Origin: CAZYBO01 sp964645205
Lineage (GTDB): Bacteria > Pseudomonadota > Alphaproteobacteria > Rickettsiales > SXRF01
Reading direction: 5' to 3'
DNA length: 64,000 nt
Assembly (NCBI GenBank): GCA_964645205.1
Contig: CAZYBO010000001.1
Span: forward strand, 372,001 to 436,000
This document shows positions 24,774 through 33,050 of this stretch, one piece after another. The position numbers were made by a program, and so were the translations under genes. Positions within the stretch are counted from its first letter, which is position 1; each line of letters opens with the position of its first letter. The notes beneath the pieces are model-generated. The model was given only the letters and a program-made list of their open reading frames with translations, was not told where the DNA came from and did no database searches.

Positions 24774-25370
24774 TTACCCTTTAATTCCGGCTCGCAGCAT
24801 GTCGAGCAATTCCTGTTCCGAACGTGTGCGCGCACGCGCGGTTTTTTCAGCAGCGGGTTCCTCTTCCACGGCACCGGAAGGTTTGTTGCGCACAGCAAGC
24901 CGTTCCAGCACGGCCTCCAGCGAAGTCCGTGTTTTTTCCTTGGCGCTGGCAGCCTTCTGCTGCTCGGGATTCATACGCACGGGTTCCGGCTCCGGTTCGA
25001 CTTCGCGCAGTGGCTGCTCCGTTGCCACTTTACTGCGCGCACGATTAACGGCGAAATTTGCCTCAAGTTGGTTGGCTAACTTCCCGCCTTTTTCCAACAT
25101 GAATGCAAGATCATCGATAAGGTAATTGGCCTTGTCGATGCGCAACTGGATATTCTCACCGATCTTCTTGCTTGCCGTTTGCAGCGCCACAATACTTTCG
25201 GATGCACGTGTGGTCGATTCATCAAAATGCGCCAATAATTGCGCAAGCTCACTACGGCTATCCTGCAATATTTTAATACGCCGGTTGAGCACCCAGCAAT
25301 AGGCGATCGTCACACAAAGCAACACGACGATCACCACATTCACCAGCAAACTTGCGATTGCACCTGTCAT
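24774..25370 (-). CDS. DUF6468 flagellar-operon protein
   Basis: Start at 25370 (MTGAIASLLVNVVIVVLL), which overlaps the fliM stop as ATGA; the longer in-frame start lies inside fliM. One N-terminal membrane helix is followed by a coiled coil (about residues 40-100) and a charged, Glu/Arg/Pro-rich tail. DUF6468 proteins occur between fliM and motE in many alphaproteobacteria. Their function is not established, but motor assembly is likely from context. Confidence 0.85.
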   Translation of the reverse strand: MTGAIASLLVNVVIVVLLCVTIAYCWVLNRRIKILQDSRSELAQLLAHFDESTTRASESIVALQTASKKIGENIQLRIDKANYLIDDLAFMLEKGGKLANQLEANFAVNRARSKVATEQPLREVEPEPEPVRMNPEQQKAASAKEKTRTSLEAVLERLAVRNKPSGAVEEEPAAEKTARARTRSEQELLDMLRAGIKG

Positions 25371-26467
25371 TGCGTATCCTTCGCTTTGCGCCTGATCGGT
25401 TCGTTGATGGAAATCGCTACATGCTCCCCTACCCGCCCAAGCCCGCCGGTGGTGACGGGAATACCGCCGCACCTGAGGGTAACATCATCGTCGGGCGTGC
25501 AATCGAGCAGCATCGTGCTGCCCACTTTCAAGCTCATAATGTCCTTGAGCGTTACTGTTTTCTCGTTGAACACCGCTTCCACCGTAACCGCCGTATTGCG
25601 CAGCTCGCGGCCGAGATGCTTTTCCCATACCGTATCCTGGCCGAAATTTTCGCCCATGAACATCTGCAGCAGCAGGTCGCGGATCGGTTCCAGCGTGGTG
25701 TGCGGCAGCAGCACTTCGATCATCCCGCCGCGATCTTCGACCATGTCCACGCGGAAACGTACCAAAAGCGCCGGATTGCCGGGACGCGAAATGGTGGCGA
25801 AGCGCGGGTTGGTTTCCAACCGCTCAAAATGGAACGTAGCGGGTGAGAGCGGCTCGAACGCGCTGCCCATGTCGGCCAGTACGATGTCGATCATACGCTT
25901 CACAATATCCTGCTCGATAGTGGTATACGGCCTGCCCTCGATGCGCACGGGGCGGTTTGATTTACGGCCGCCGAGCAGCACGTCCACGATCGAATAAATC
26001 TGCGAGCTGTCTACCGTCACCATGCCGTAATTTTCCCACTCCACGGCGCGGAACACCACCAGCAGCGCGGGCAGCGGGATAGAGTTGAGGTAATCGTCGA
26101 AGCGGATGGTCGTCATTGAATCGAGGCTGACATCCACGTTTTCCGAAGTGTAGTTACGCAAGGAAGTGGAAAGCTGGCGCACCATGCGGTCGAACACCAC
26201 TTCGAGCATCGGCAGTTTTTCATACGCCGTCATCGATTTGTTGAGGATGGCGAAGATACCATCCGCCTGCGCGGAGGCGTCGTCTTTCTTCACATCGAAA
26301 CCCAGCAGCGTATCGATTTCGTCCTGATTCAGGACGCGGCCATCCGCCCCCACCGGAGCGCCGGCTGCGGCGGCATCGCCTTCAGCGGGTTTTTTCTCGT
26401 CATTTTCGAGCATCGCCGCCCATTCCGCGGCGGCGGCATCGTCCTGATTTGCGTCTGTTTCAGCCAT
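25367..26467 (-). CDS. fliM: Flagellar motor switch protein FliM
   Basis: C-ring component that binds phosphorylated CheY and sets the direction of rotation. The N-terminal CheY-binding peptide LNQDEIDTLLG is at about residues 46-56, after an Ala/Glu/Asp-rich leader that is longer than in E. coli FliM. The middle CheC-like domain and the C-terminal SpoA domain (TVTVEAVFNEKTVTLKDIM) follow. Length is 366 aa. A promoter-like site at 26493-26521 precedes it. Confidence 0.95.
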   Translation of the reverse strand: MAETDANQDDAAAAEWAAMLENDEKKPAEGDAAAAGAPVGADGRVLNQDEIDTLLGFDVKKDDASAQADGIFAILNKSMTAYEKLPMLEVVFDRMVRQLSTSLRNYTSENVDVSLDSMTTIRFDDYLNSIPLPALLVVFRAVEWENYGMVTVDSSQIYSIVDVLLGGRKSNRPVRIEGRPYTTIEQDIVKRMIDIVLADMGSAFEPLSPATFHFERLETNPRFATISRPGNPALLVRFRVDMVEDRGGMIEVLLPHTTLEPIRDLLLQMFMGENFGQDTVWEKHLGRELRNTAVTVEAVFNEKTVTLKDIMSLKVGSTMLLDCTPDDDVTLRCGGIPVTTGGLGRVGEHVAISINEPIRRKAKDTQ

Positions 26468-26492
26468 AAAATCAATGCAATATTTTCAATGG

Positions 26493-26521
26493 GTTATAAC
26501 ACAACCGTGCCAAACGTGCAA
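26493..26521 (-). promoter_or_regulatory. Candidate internal promoter for fliM
   Basis: On the minus strand, TTGCAC (26521-26516), 17 bases, TATAAC (26498-26493), in the 90-base fliL-fliM gap. The predicted start is about 20 bases before the fliM ATG. Confidence 0.5.
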
Positions 26522-26557
26522 CTATTAGTCCGCAAAAGTCATGCCAAATACCGCGCC

Positions 26558-27169
26558 TTACTGCACCACGATCTCCTTGAACAGCACGTCGTTGATTTTC
26601 ACCGGCGCCACGGATTTATTGGCGCGTAACAGCAACTCTTCGCGCAAACGCTGGATACCCGCCGATCCCGCGAGATCGCTGGCACGCAATTCGCGCAGGT
26701 AGGTATTGAACGCATCCTGCAGCTTGGGCAACGCCGCCTCGATAGCCTGCGAATCCGCATCCTTGGCAAGCACAAGGATTACCGTGGTTTTAAGGAAACT
26801 GGTCTGTTTGCCGGTCGCGTTCAGGTTGATGAGGAAGTCCGGCAGCGTGTAATATACCGGCTTCGCAATCAATTCGCCGTCCTCACCCACCGCGCCTTCT
26901 TCGGCTTTTTCCTCTTGTCCGCCGAACAGCCCCGCGAAATACGCGCCCGCCACCCCGCCGCCGATCAGCACCAGAGCGGCCGCAACGATAATGATAAGTT
27001 TCTTTTTCGATTTTTTCGGCGCGCCACCTTCGCCTTCCGCACCCTCGGCTGCACCTTCTTCGCCTTCCTTGGCGTCGTCTTTCTTTTCTTTTTTAGCCTT
27101 TTTATCGTCCTTCTTCTCTTCCTTTTCGTCTTTTTCTTCTTCTTTTTTCTTCGCTGCTTCTTTTGCCAT
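26558..27169 (-). CDS. fliL: Flagellar basal body-associated protein FliL
   Basis: Membrane protein that surrounds stators and tunes motor output. A Lys/Glu-rich cytoplasmic N-terminus of about 55 residues, much longer than usual, precedes the single membrane helix (about residues 58-80). The periplasmic FliL domain (YYTLPDFLINLNATGKQTSF to the final NDVLFKEIVVQ) follows. It is the first gene of the minus-strand flagellar unit. Confidence 0.93.
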   Translation of the reverse strand: MAKEAAKKKEEEKDEKEEKKDDKKAKKEKKDDAKEGEEGAAEGAEGEGGAPKKSKKKLIIIVAAALVLIGGGVAGAYFAGLFGGQEEKAEEGAVGEDGELIAKPVYYTLPDFLINLNATGKQTSFLKTTVILVLAKDADSQAIEAALPKLQDAFNTYLRELRASDLAGSAGIQRLREELLLRANKSVAPVKINDVLFKEIVVQ

Positions 27170-27216
27170 AACGAATCTTCCTGATTGCAGTGGGTTAAGA
27201 TGGACGTACTGCGATT

Positions 27217-27245
27217 GTTATAAGCTGCCCAACCGTCTTATTCAA
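27217..27245 (-). promoter_or_regulatory. Candidate promoter of the fliL operon
   Basis: On the minus strand, TTGAAT (27245-27240), 17 bases, TATAAC (27222-27217). It has the same -10 sequence and spacing as the fliM site. Confidence 0.5.
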
Positions 27246-27285
27246 GCGCAAGAAAATCCACTCTGAAAATACCGGCGGCAAAATT

Positions 27286-27301
27286 TGGCACGAATCATGC
27301 T
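27286..27301 (+). promoter_or_regulatory. Sigma-54-type promoter of flgFGAH
   Basis: TGGCACGAATCATGCT differs from the -24/-12 consensus TGGCACRNNNNTTGCW at one base. GG and GC are 12 bases apart, as required. The predicted start is near 27312, 30 bases before flgF. Middle and late flagellar genes of Caulobacter-type bacteria use this promoter class. Confidence 0.68.
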
Positions 27302-27341
27302 TATTCGTCAGGCGTACACTATAACCCACGCGAAAGCAGCC

Positions 27342-28070
27342 ATGGATAACAGCGTCTACATCACCCTCTCCCGCCAGCTGGCCTTGTTCCGTGACATGGA
27401 CGTTACGGCCAACAATATCGCCAACGCAAACACCACCGGCTTCAATGCCGAACATATTACCTTCGCCTCCTTCCTCAACAAAGACATCAATCAGGGCGTT
27501 AAAAACCCTATGGCCTTCGCCAACGACATTTCTTCCTACCGCGACACGCGCGGCGGTGCGATCAAGGCCACCGGCAACCAGCTCGATATGGCCATTCAAG
27601 GCAGCGGCTATTTCACGGTCGAAACCGCGCTCGGCACGCGCTACACCCGCTCCGGAAATTTTCAGGTAGACGGCGAAGGCACGTTGATTACCGCAGAAGG
27701 GTACGCCGTGCTCGACACTTCCGGCCAACGCATCGTATTCCCCGATGATACCAAAACCATCGAGGTGGGCAGCGCGGGCAACCTGAAAGTCAACGGCGAG
27801 GATTTCGCTAATCTGGGCGTGGTGCAGTTTGAAAGCGAGCAGATATTGGAGCGCGTGCAGGGGAGCCTCTTCAACAGCGACCTGCCGCCCCTGCCGAACG
27901 AAACCGCCAGCGTTATTCAAGGTGCGCTGGAAAATTCCAATGTGCAGCCGGTCATCGAGCTTACCCATATGATCGAAGTGTCCCGTGCGGTCGCCAGCAC
28001 AGCGAAATTCATCGAGTCCATGTACGATTTGCAGCGCAAGGCAGCAAACACATGGGCGCAACAAGCATAA
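27342..28070 (+). CDS. flgF: Flagellar basal-body rod protein FlgF
   Basis: Proximal rod protein. The start at 27342 (MDNSVYITLSRQLALFRDMD) gives the standard N-terminal rod motif; the longer in-frame start would run through the sigma-54 site. Conserved features are ANNIANANTTGFNAEH near the N-terminus and the C-terminal SRAVASTAKFIESMYDLQRKA helix. It leads flgF-flgG-flgA-flgH. Its ribosome site is weak. Confidence 0.94.
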   Translation: MDNSVYITLSRQLALFRDMDVTANNIANANTTGFNAEHITFASFLNKDINQGVKNPMAFANDISSYRDTRGGAIKATGNQLDMAIQGSGYFTVETALGTRYTRSGNFQVDGEGTLITAEGYAVLDTSGQRIVFPDDTKTIEVGSAGNLKVNGEDFANLGVVQFESEQILERVQGSLFNSDLPPLPNETASVIQGALENSNVQPVIELTHMIEVSRAVASTAKFIESMYDLQRKAANTWAQQA

Positions 28071-28106
28071 GGATCAACGTATGAACCATATATATAGGAG
28101 ACACGC

Positions 28107-28892
28107 ATGAGGTCACTTGACATCGCCGCCACCGGCATGCAGGCGCAGCAACTTTATGTAGACGTCACGTCGCAGAACCTTGCGAACATCAATACCACCG
28201 CTTACAAACTGCAACGCCCTGAATTTCAGGATCTGCTGTATGAAAACGAGCGCCGCGTAGGAGCGAATTCGTCGGATAACGGCACCATCGTCCCCACCGG
28301 CATCCAGATCGGCCTCGGCGTGAAAACCGGCGCTATCTACCGCAACACCGAGCAGGGCACGATGCAGAACACGTCGAACCCGCTCGACATCGCCATTCAG
28401 GGCAAAGGCTTCTTCCAGATTACCCAGCCTGACGGCACGATTTCCTACACCCGCGCCGGCACCTTCCAGCTCAGTCCCGACGGTACGTTGGTCACCGCCG
28501 ATGGTTTCCAGGTCGAACCCGCGATTACCATCCCGCAGAACGCCACCGCGATCAGCATCAACCAGTCCGGCGAAGTATCCGTCACCATTCAGGGGCAGAT
28601 CACGGCACAGGTCGTCGGCCAGTTGCAGACGGTGAATTTCATCAACGAAGCCGGGCTACAGGCCGCAGGCAACAACCTCTATTTTGAAACGGCCGCCTCC
28701 GGCACGCCCATCCTCGGTACGCCGGGCGCGGACGGTTTCGGCACCATCCTGCAAGGCTTCCTCGAAAGCTCGAACGTCAACCCCGTCACCGAGCTGACCA
28801 ACCTCATTAAAGCGCAGCGCGTCTACGAAATGAACAGCAAGATCGTCTCCAAGACCGACGAAATGCTGCAGGCACTCAACCAAAGCGTATAG
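28107..28892 (+). CDS. flgG: Flagellar distal rod protein FlgG
   Basis: Main component of the distal rod, which acts as drive shaft through the outer membrane. At 261 aa it has the usual length. It has the N-terminal TSQNLANINTTAYKLQRPEF motif, a central DGTISYTRAGTF loop and the C-terminal MNSKIVSKTDEMLQAL helix. TATAGGAGA before the ATG is a strong ribosome site. Confidence 0.96.
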   Translation: MRSLDIAATGMQAQQLYVDVTSQNLANINTTAYKLQRPEFQDLLYENERRVGANSSDNGTIVPTGIQIGLGVKTGAIYRNTEQGTMQNTSNPLDIAIQGKGFFQITQPDGTISYTRAGTFQLSPDGTLVTADGFQVEPAITIPQNATAISINQSGEVSVTIQGQITAQVVGQLQTVNFINEAGLQAAGNNLYFETAASGTPILGTPGADGFGTILQGFLESSNVNPVTELTNLIKAQRVYEMNSKIVSKTDEMLQALNQSV

Positions 28893-28900
28893 GATAAGCC

Positions 28901-29677
28901 ATGAAAAAACTCTTAGCCGCCGCGCTCGTTTCCCTGATCTTCGTCGCACCCGCCGCCGCGGAACAGAAACACCTGTTCCAGCTTTCCTATTCGGATGCGG
29001 AAAAAGCCATCAGCGACGCGCTCAGCGAAAAAGCCGACAGCGGCAAAATAGTCGCCACCATCAACGGTCAGAAAAACGATCCGCTTTTCTCGCATGGCAA
29101 CCCGCTCACCGTCGAAATTCGCGGCCTCACCTTCGATAAAACCTCAGGACGCTGGAACGCAAGCCTGATGGCCGTATCTGAAGGCGACATCGTCAGCGCC
29201 GTGCCGGTAGCTGGGCGTTTTGAGGAAGTCGTCGAAGTGCCGGTGCTCAAGCGTCAGGTACAAGGCGGCAGCGTTATCAGCGAATCCGATGTGGAAATGC
29301 GCATTTTTCCTGTGGCGCGCACCCGTGCGGGCACAATATCTTCCATCAGCGACATCGTAGGCAAAACCCCGGCGCGCACCATTTCGCCTTCGCGCCCGAT
29401 CCGCGACCATGAACTTGCCAACCCCGCCGTCATCAAGAAAAATAGCATCGTAAAAATGCGCTACGCCATCACAGGCATGGAAATCACCGCCACCGGACAG
29501 GCCATGTCCGACGGCGCGAAAGGAAGCCTGATCGCTATCCGCAACCTTGGCAGCAAGAAAATCGTGCATGCGCTGGTGGAAGACGCCAGCAACGTGAACG
29601 TATCACCCGCAGAACCGAAAAAAGAAATCCAGGCAACCAGCCAGACCATTGGGGAGCAGAGCCATGCAACGAATTAA
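28901..29677 (+). CDS. flgA: Flagellar P-ring assembly chaperone FlgA
   Basis: Periplasmic chaperone for the P-ring protein FlgI. It has a signal peptide (residues 1-20, ending PAAA). The C-terminal half is the SAF/antifreeze-like domain (VPVLKRQVQGGSVISESDVE onward, then RPIRDHELANPAVIKKNSIV). It begins 8 bases after flgG and its end overlaps flgH by 14 bases. Confidence 0.92.
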   Translation: MKKLLAAALVSLIFVAPAAAEQKHLFQLSYSDAEKAISDALSEKADSGKIVATINGQKNDPLFSHGNPLTVEIRGLTFDKTSGRWNASLMAVSEGDIVSAVPVAGRFEEVVEVPVLKRQVQGGSVISESDVEMRIFPVARTRAGTISSISDIVGKTPARTISPSRPIRDHELANPAVIKKNSIVKMRYAITGMEITATGQAMSDGAKGSLIAIRNLGSKKIVHALVEDASNVNVSPAEPKKEIQATSQTIGEQSHATN

Positions 29678-30419
29678 ATTTCCTTCGCTCGTATTGTGCC
29701 TAGCCGCAAGCAGTCTTAGCGGGTGTACGAGCACACTCGACAAGTTGGAAAATGTCGGCAAGCCGCCGCAGATGGCCGCCGTCGCCAACCCCACGGAAGC
29801 AGCGACCTACCAGCCGGTAAGCTGGCCGATGCCTGAAACGCAGCCGCCGCCGAAGCAATATGCCAACTCGCTCTGGCAGCCCGGCTCGCGCGCCTTTTTC
29901 CGCGACCAGCGCGCTGCGCGTGTGGGTGATATTCTACGCGTGAACATCAAAATTAAAGACAAAGCCGAACTGGATAACGAAACCGAGCGTAAGCGCGACG
30001 CCACCGACGCCACGAGCGCGCCCACCGTGTTCGGGCTGGAAAACAAAATCTTCAAAAGTCTGCCGGGAACCGCAGTGCCCGCAACCCTCCTCGACCTCGC
30101 CGCGAAAACCAATTCCAAAGGCACCGGCGGCATTAAGCGTGAGGAAAAAATCGAAACGCAGGTGGCCGCGCTCATCACGCAGGTATTGCCCAACGGCAAT
30201 TTCGTGATCGACGGCAAGCAGGAAATACGGGTGAACAACGAAATCCGCGAAGTCGGCGTCAAAGGCGTGGTACGCCCGCAAGACATCAACTCGGATAACA
30301 CGATCGACTCCACCCAGATCGCCGAAGCCCGCATCATCTACGGCGGCCGCGGCCAGATCACGGACGTGCAGTCACCGCGCTGGGGTAATCAGGTGATTGA
30401 GACGTTAGCGCCGTTCTAA
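29664..30419 (+). CDS. flgH: Flagellar L-ring lipoprotein FlgH
   Basis: Lipoprotein of the outer-membrane L-ring. The start at 29664 gives a lipoprotein signal with lipobox LSGC (Cys21). The conserved SLWQPGSRAFFRDQRAARVGDILRV block and the C-terminal VVRPQDINSDNTI block are intact. The start is preceded by GGGGAG within flgA. flgI is not in the window. Confidence 0.95.
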   Translation: MQRIKFPSLVLCLAASSLSGCTSTLDKLENVGKPPQMAAVANPTEAATYQPVSWPMPETQPPPKQYANSLWQPGSRAFFRDQRAARVGDILRVNIKIKDKAELDNETERKRDATDATSAPTVFGLENKIFKSLPGTAVPATLLDLAAKTNSKGTGGIKREEKIETQVAALITQVLPNGNFVIDGKQEIRVNNEIREVGVKGVVRPQDINSDNTIDSTQIAEARIIYGGRGQITDVQSPRWGNQVIETLAPF

Positions 30420-30428
30420 GGGAAATCC

Positions 30429-30872
30429 TCAGACGTTCATTCCCGTGCCTTTGGAAGGCACGCCGGTAGAAGGCGTTGCGCTGGGGGAAAGATAGCTGAG
30501 GTCGGTGACGTTCGGGGAATCCGCCGGCGAATAGTTCAGCGAGGCATCGTTCCTCATTGCATTGACGGCCGCAAGCGCCTGCTCCGGTATACGCGGAGCG
30601 GAAGGCACTTCCACTACTTTTTCGACGACACGCTCAGGTGCTGCGCTACGCGCAATCGGGGGCGAACTGTGGGTGATCTGCATATCTTCGCGCATGGGGT
30701 TTTCACCGCGGCTTGCGCTCGCCACCACCGCTTCACCTACCGCACCAAGACCGGGAATGGCTGCAAGCAGCGCACCCAGCCCACGCACACCCTTATCGAC
30801 GGCTGCCACCGCGTTTTCACCAAGCGCCTGCAAACCTTCCATGATTGCTTTGCCGTTGTAATTTTCTGACAT
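30429..30872 (-). CDS. Hypothetical protein, 147 aa
   Basis: Not recognised. Residues 1-50 form a small helical, glycine- and alanine-rich region (GLQALGENAVAAVDKGVRGL). The rest is Ser/Pro-rich and probably disordered, ending in a TPSTGVPSKGTGMNV tail. It has no signal peptide. It lies between flgH and the D,D-carboxypeptidase, convergent with flgH with a 9-base gap. Ribosome and promoter signals are weak, so it is less certain than its neighbours. Confidence 0.6.
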   Translation of the reverse strand: MSENYNGKAIMEGLQALGENAVAAVDKGVRGLGALLAAIPGLGAVGEAVVASASRGENPMREDMQITHSSPPIARSAAPERVVEKVVEVPSAPRIPEQALAAVNAMRNDASLNYSPADSPNVTDLSYLSPSATPSTGVPSKGTGMNV

Positions 30873-30987
30873 ACAGAATCCTAAAATGCCTGACTTTCGT
30901 TCATTCTAACGCAATCGCACGAACAGCGCCAAGGCTTAATAGCTTCATCTATGTGAATTTTTTGTGACAGTCCGGGTGGAAAGGGGC

Positions 30988-32052
30988 TTAAAACGCGCTG
31001 CCCTGTCCTACTATCGGCTCATCCAGAGTCTGTGGCGAGTCCATGCTTTCAAGGGCGACTACGCTGTCCTGAGCGCTTGTTCCGCTTGTTTTTTTTTCGT
31101 CCGTAGTCTGGTCGGCGATGGCGTTGCGCTTGCTTTCAAGCTGCGCGAAGGTGCGATCGAGCATGTCTACCATCATATTATCGCGGCCACTGGCAGAAGT
31201 GCCACCCATGATAACGGCCACGATATTATATCCATCCTTCTTCACCGAAGTCACCAGATTGAACCCGGAGGAGTTAATAAACCCGGTTTTCACCCCGTCC
31301 GCACCGGGATAGCGATCAAGGACGCGGTTATGCCCCGGATAGGTGATGCCGTCATAATTAAAGCTACGCAGCTTGAAAAAGGGGTAATATTCCGGGAAAT
31401 CGCGGCGCAGGGCGATAGCAAGGCGTGCCATATCATAGGCGGTGGTATGCTGCTTATTGTCCGGCAGCCCGTTAGGATTGCGGAACACGGTGTTTTTCAT
31501 GCCCAGCTCGCGTGCCTTTTTGGTCATCATCAGGGCGAAGTTCCATTCCGTGTCGCCAAGCGCTTCCGCCAGAACCAGCGAAGAATCATTGGCCGAGCGC
31601 ACTACGAGGCTTTCGATCGCCGAGCGCACCGGCAGCGAATCGCCCGCGCTCAATGAAATATTGGTCTGTGGCTGCGAGGCGGCCTTAGCAGATACCGGAA
31701 GGCCGTCATCCATGCTGAGCTTACCCTTTTTCAGCGCGTCGAAGGTCAGATAGAGGGTCATCATCTTGGTAAGCGACGCCGGATAACGAACGCTGCCCGC
31801 GTTCTTTTCATAGAGCACACGGCCCGTGCTTGCATCCACGACCAGAGCGGCGAACCTATCAGGCGCCGCGCGTGTTTTTTTCTTTTTGGAAGATACTTTC
31901 TTGCGCGCGGTAGCAGCGGGCGCTTTCTTAACTGATACTACACGCTCACGCTTATTGGTCGCTGCTTCGGCGCTATTAGGCAGTGCGACCAGTAGCGCCA
32001 CCACCGCAGATGCCGCCATTAGCACTATGTTTTTTAACGTAAATCCGTGCAC
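30988..32052 (-). CDS. D-alanyl-D-alanine carboxypeptidase (PBP5/6 family)
   Basis: Penicillin-binding protein that trims pentapeptides in peptidoglycan. It has a signal peptide (about residues 1-30) and then a Lys/Arg-rich linker (40-62). The S11 peptidase domain carries SLTK (catalytic Ser93, Lys96), SAN (153-155) and KTG (255-257). No C-terminal amphipathic anchor typical of PBP5 is evident; the tail is acidic and Ser/Thr-rich. Confidence 0.93.
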   Translation of the reverse strand: MHGFTLKNIVLMAASAVVALLVALPNSAEAATNKRERVVSVKKAPAATARKKVSSKKKKTRAAPDRFAALVVDASTGRVLYEKNAGSVRYPASLTKMMTLYLTFDALKKGKLSMDDGLPVSAKAASQPQTNISLSAGDSLPVRSAIESLVVRSANDSSLVLAEALGDTEWNFALMMTKKARELGMKNTVFRNPNGLPDNKQHTTAYDMARLAIALRRDFPEYYPFFKLRSFNYDGITYPGHNRVLDRYPGADGVKTGFINSSGFNLVTSVKKDGYNIVAVIMGGTSASGRDNMMVDMLDRTFAQLESKRNAIADQTTDEKKTSGTSAQDSVVALESMDSPQTLDEPIVGQGSAF

Positions 32053-32076
32053 TATTCCTGTTCCTGTATACCACGC

Positions 32077-32104
32077 ATTGTGTCGAGCTGCGCTTTTTTG
32101 TCAA
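32077..32104 (-). promoter_or_regulatory. Candidate promoter of the D,D-carboxypeptidase
   Basis: On the minus strand, TTGACA (32104-32099), 16 bases, CACAAT (32082-32077). The predicted start is about 18 bases before the ATG. Confidence 0.4.
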
Positions 32105-32236
32105 GATAATGTGGAACCGCTCACCTGTAAATCGCAAACTTCCACCTTGCTTTTTTACTGTAGCGCAAAAACCTTGAAAAATCGTATACGACCATAAATT
32201 TATCATTATGAAACACTCTTCATTATGCCTGCAACC

Positions 32237-32265
32237 TTGACATTTTGCCAGCACTTCACTACATT
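32237..32265 (+). promoter_or_regulatory. Promoter of the phasin gene
   Basis: TTGACA (32237-32242), 17 bases, TACATT (32260-32265), the same hexamers and spacing as the atp operon promoter. It leaves a leader of about 99 bases. Confidence 0.6.
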
Positions 32266-32370
32266 TCGCGTCAAGACTTTCGCATTGCGGCATAGCCGTC
32301 TACCGGCGCTCAGATCAGGCTGCAATGTATACGACACGACGTCCGCAAACCCTATTCAAGGAGAGTATCC

Positions 32371-32982
32371 ATGAGCCAACCCCACAAGAAACCTTCAGGA
32401 CAGCCTGCCGCTAAGCTGGCGTCAAACATTGCGGATAAGTCGGCAAAAACGGCCTACACAGCCGTTGAAACCACCCGTAATTCCACTGAAAACGTAGTTC
32501 GTATCGGCGGCGACGCCATGCGCGAATTCCTGACCACCAGCACCGGCGAAGCCCAGAAAACGCAGGAAAAAGTGTTCGCTTACGGCCGCGAGCGCGCTGA
32601 AAATCTTGCTAAATCCGCCGATGCGGTCAGCAAGATGATGTATGAAGCCATCGGCATTTCCCGCGATAACGTGGAAACCTGCATCGAATGCGGCAACACC
32701 ACCGCCGCGCTCATTAAGGACATGAGCAGCGAAATCGCCGAATCCGCGAACAAGGCGTTTTCCGACAATGTGGAAATCTCGAAAGAGCTTTTCGCATGCC
32801 GCACCATCAACGATATGCTGGAACTGCAGAACCGCGTTGCGCGCCAGACGATCGACAATTTCTTTAATCAGTCCGTAAAGCTGTCGGGTATGTTCTTTGA
32901 ATATTCAACCGAAGCTCTGGAGCCGATCAACGAGCGTGTCGCGCAGGTGACCGAGCAATTCAGCAAGGCGCTGGCTTCGTAA
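32371..32982 (+). CDS. Phasin family protein
   Basis: Amphipathic, helical protein that coats polyhydroxyalkanoate granules or, in some bacteria, serves another surface role. At 203 aa it has the phasin_2 pattern: long helices with repeated hydrophobic faces, such as FAYGRERAENLAKSADAVSKM and CRTINDMLELQNRVARQTIDN. An AAGGAGAG ribosome site precedes it. No PHA synthase gene is in the window, so the granule link is inferred. Confidence 0.88.
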   Translation: MSQPHKKPSGQPAAKLASNIADKSAKTAYTAVETTRNSTENVVRIGGDAMREFLTTSTGEAQKTQEKVFAYGRERAENLAKSADAVSKMMYEAIGISRDNVETCIECGNTTAALIKDMSSEIAESANKAFSDNVEISKELFACRTINDMLELQNRVARQTIDNFFNQSVKLSGMFFEYSTEALEPINERVAQVTEQFSKALAS

Positions 32983-33001
32983 GCCGTTTAATCGTTAAAA
33001 C

Positions 33002-33036
33002 AAAAAACCCCGCCGGATATTTCGGCGGGGTTTTTT
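33002..33036. terminator. Bidirectional terminator
   Basis: An 8-base stem CCCCGCCG/CGGCGGGG with a 7-base loop, flanked by A6 and T6, which makes it work in both directions. It lies between the convergent phasin and TIGR02300 genes. Confidence 0.9.
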
Positions 33037-33050
33037 ATTACCTATAACTA

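Larger units (their letters stand above)
32053..32370. other. Divergent intergenic region, promoters only
   Basis: The 318 bases between the carboxypeptidase and phasin genes hold two promoter-like sites listed separately. The middle is AT-rich and no further gene, tRNA or stable hairpin was seen. Confidence 0.6.

Noticed and set aside
23991..25079. 362-codon plus-strand frame across motE and the DUF6468 gene
   Set aside because: It is antisense to two well-supported genes; its Phe/Leu-rich stretches mirror the Lys/Glu codons of motE.
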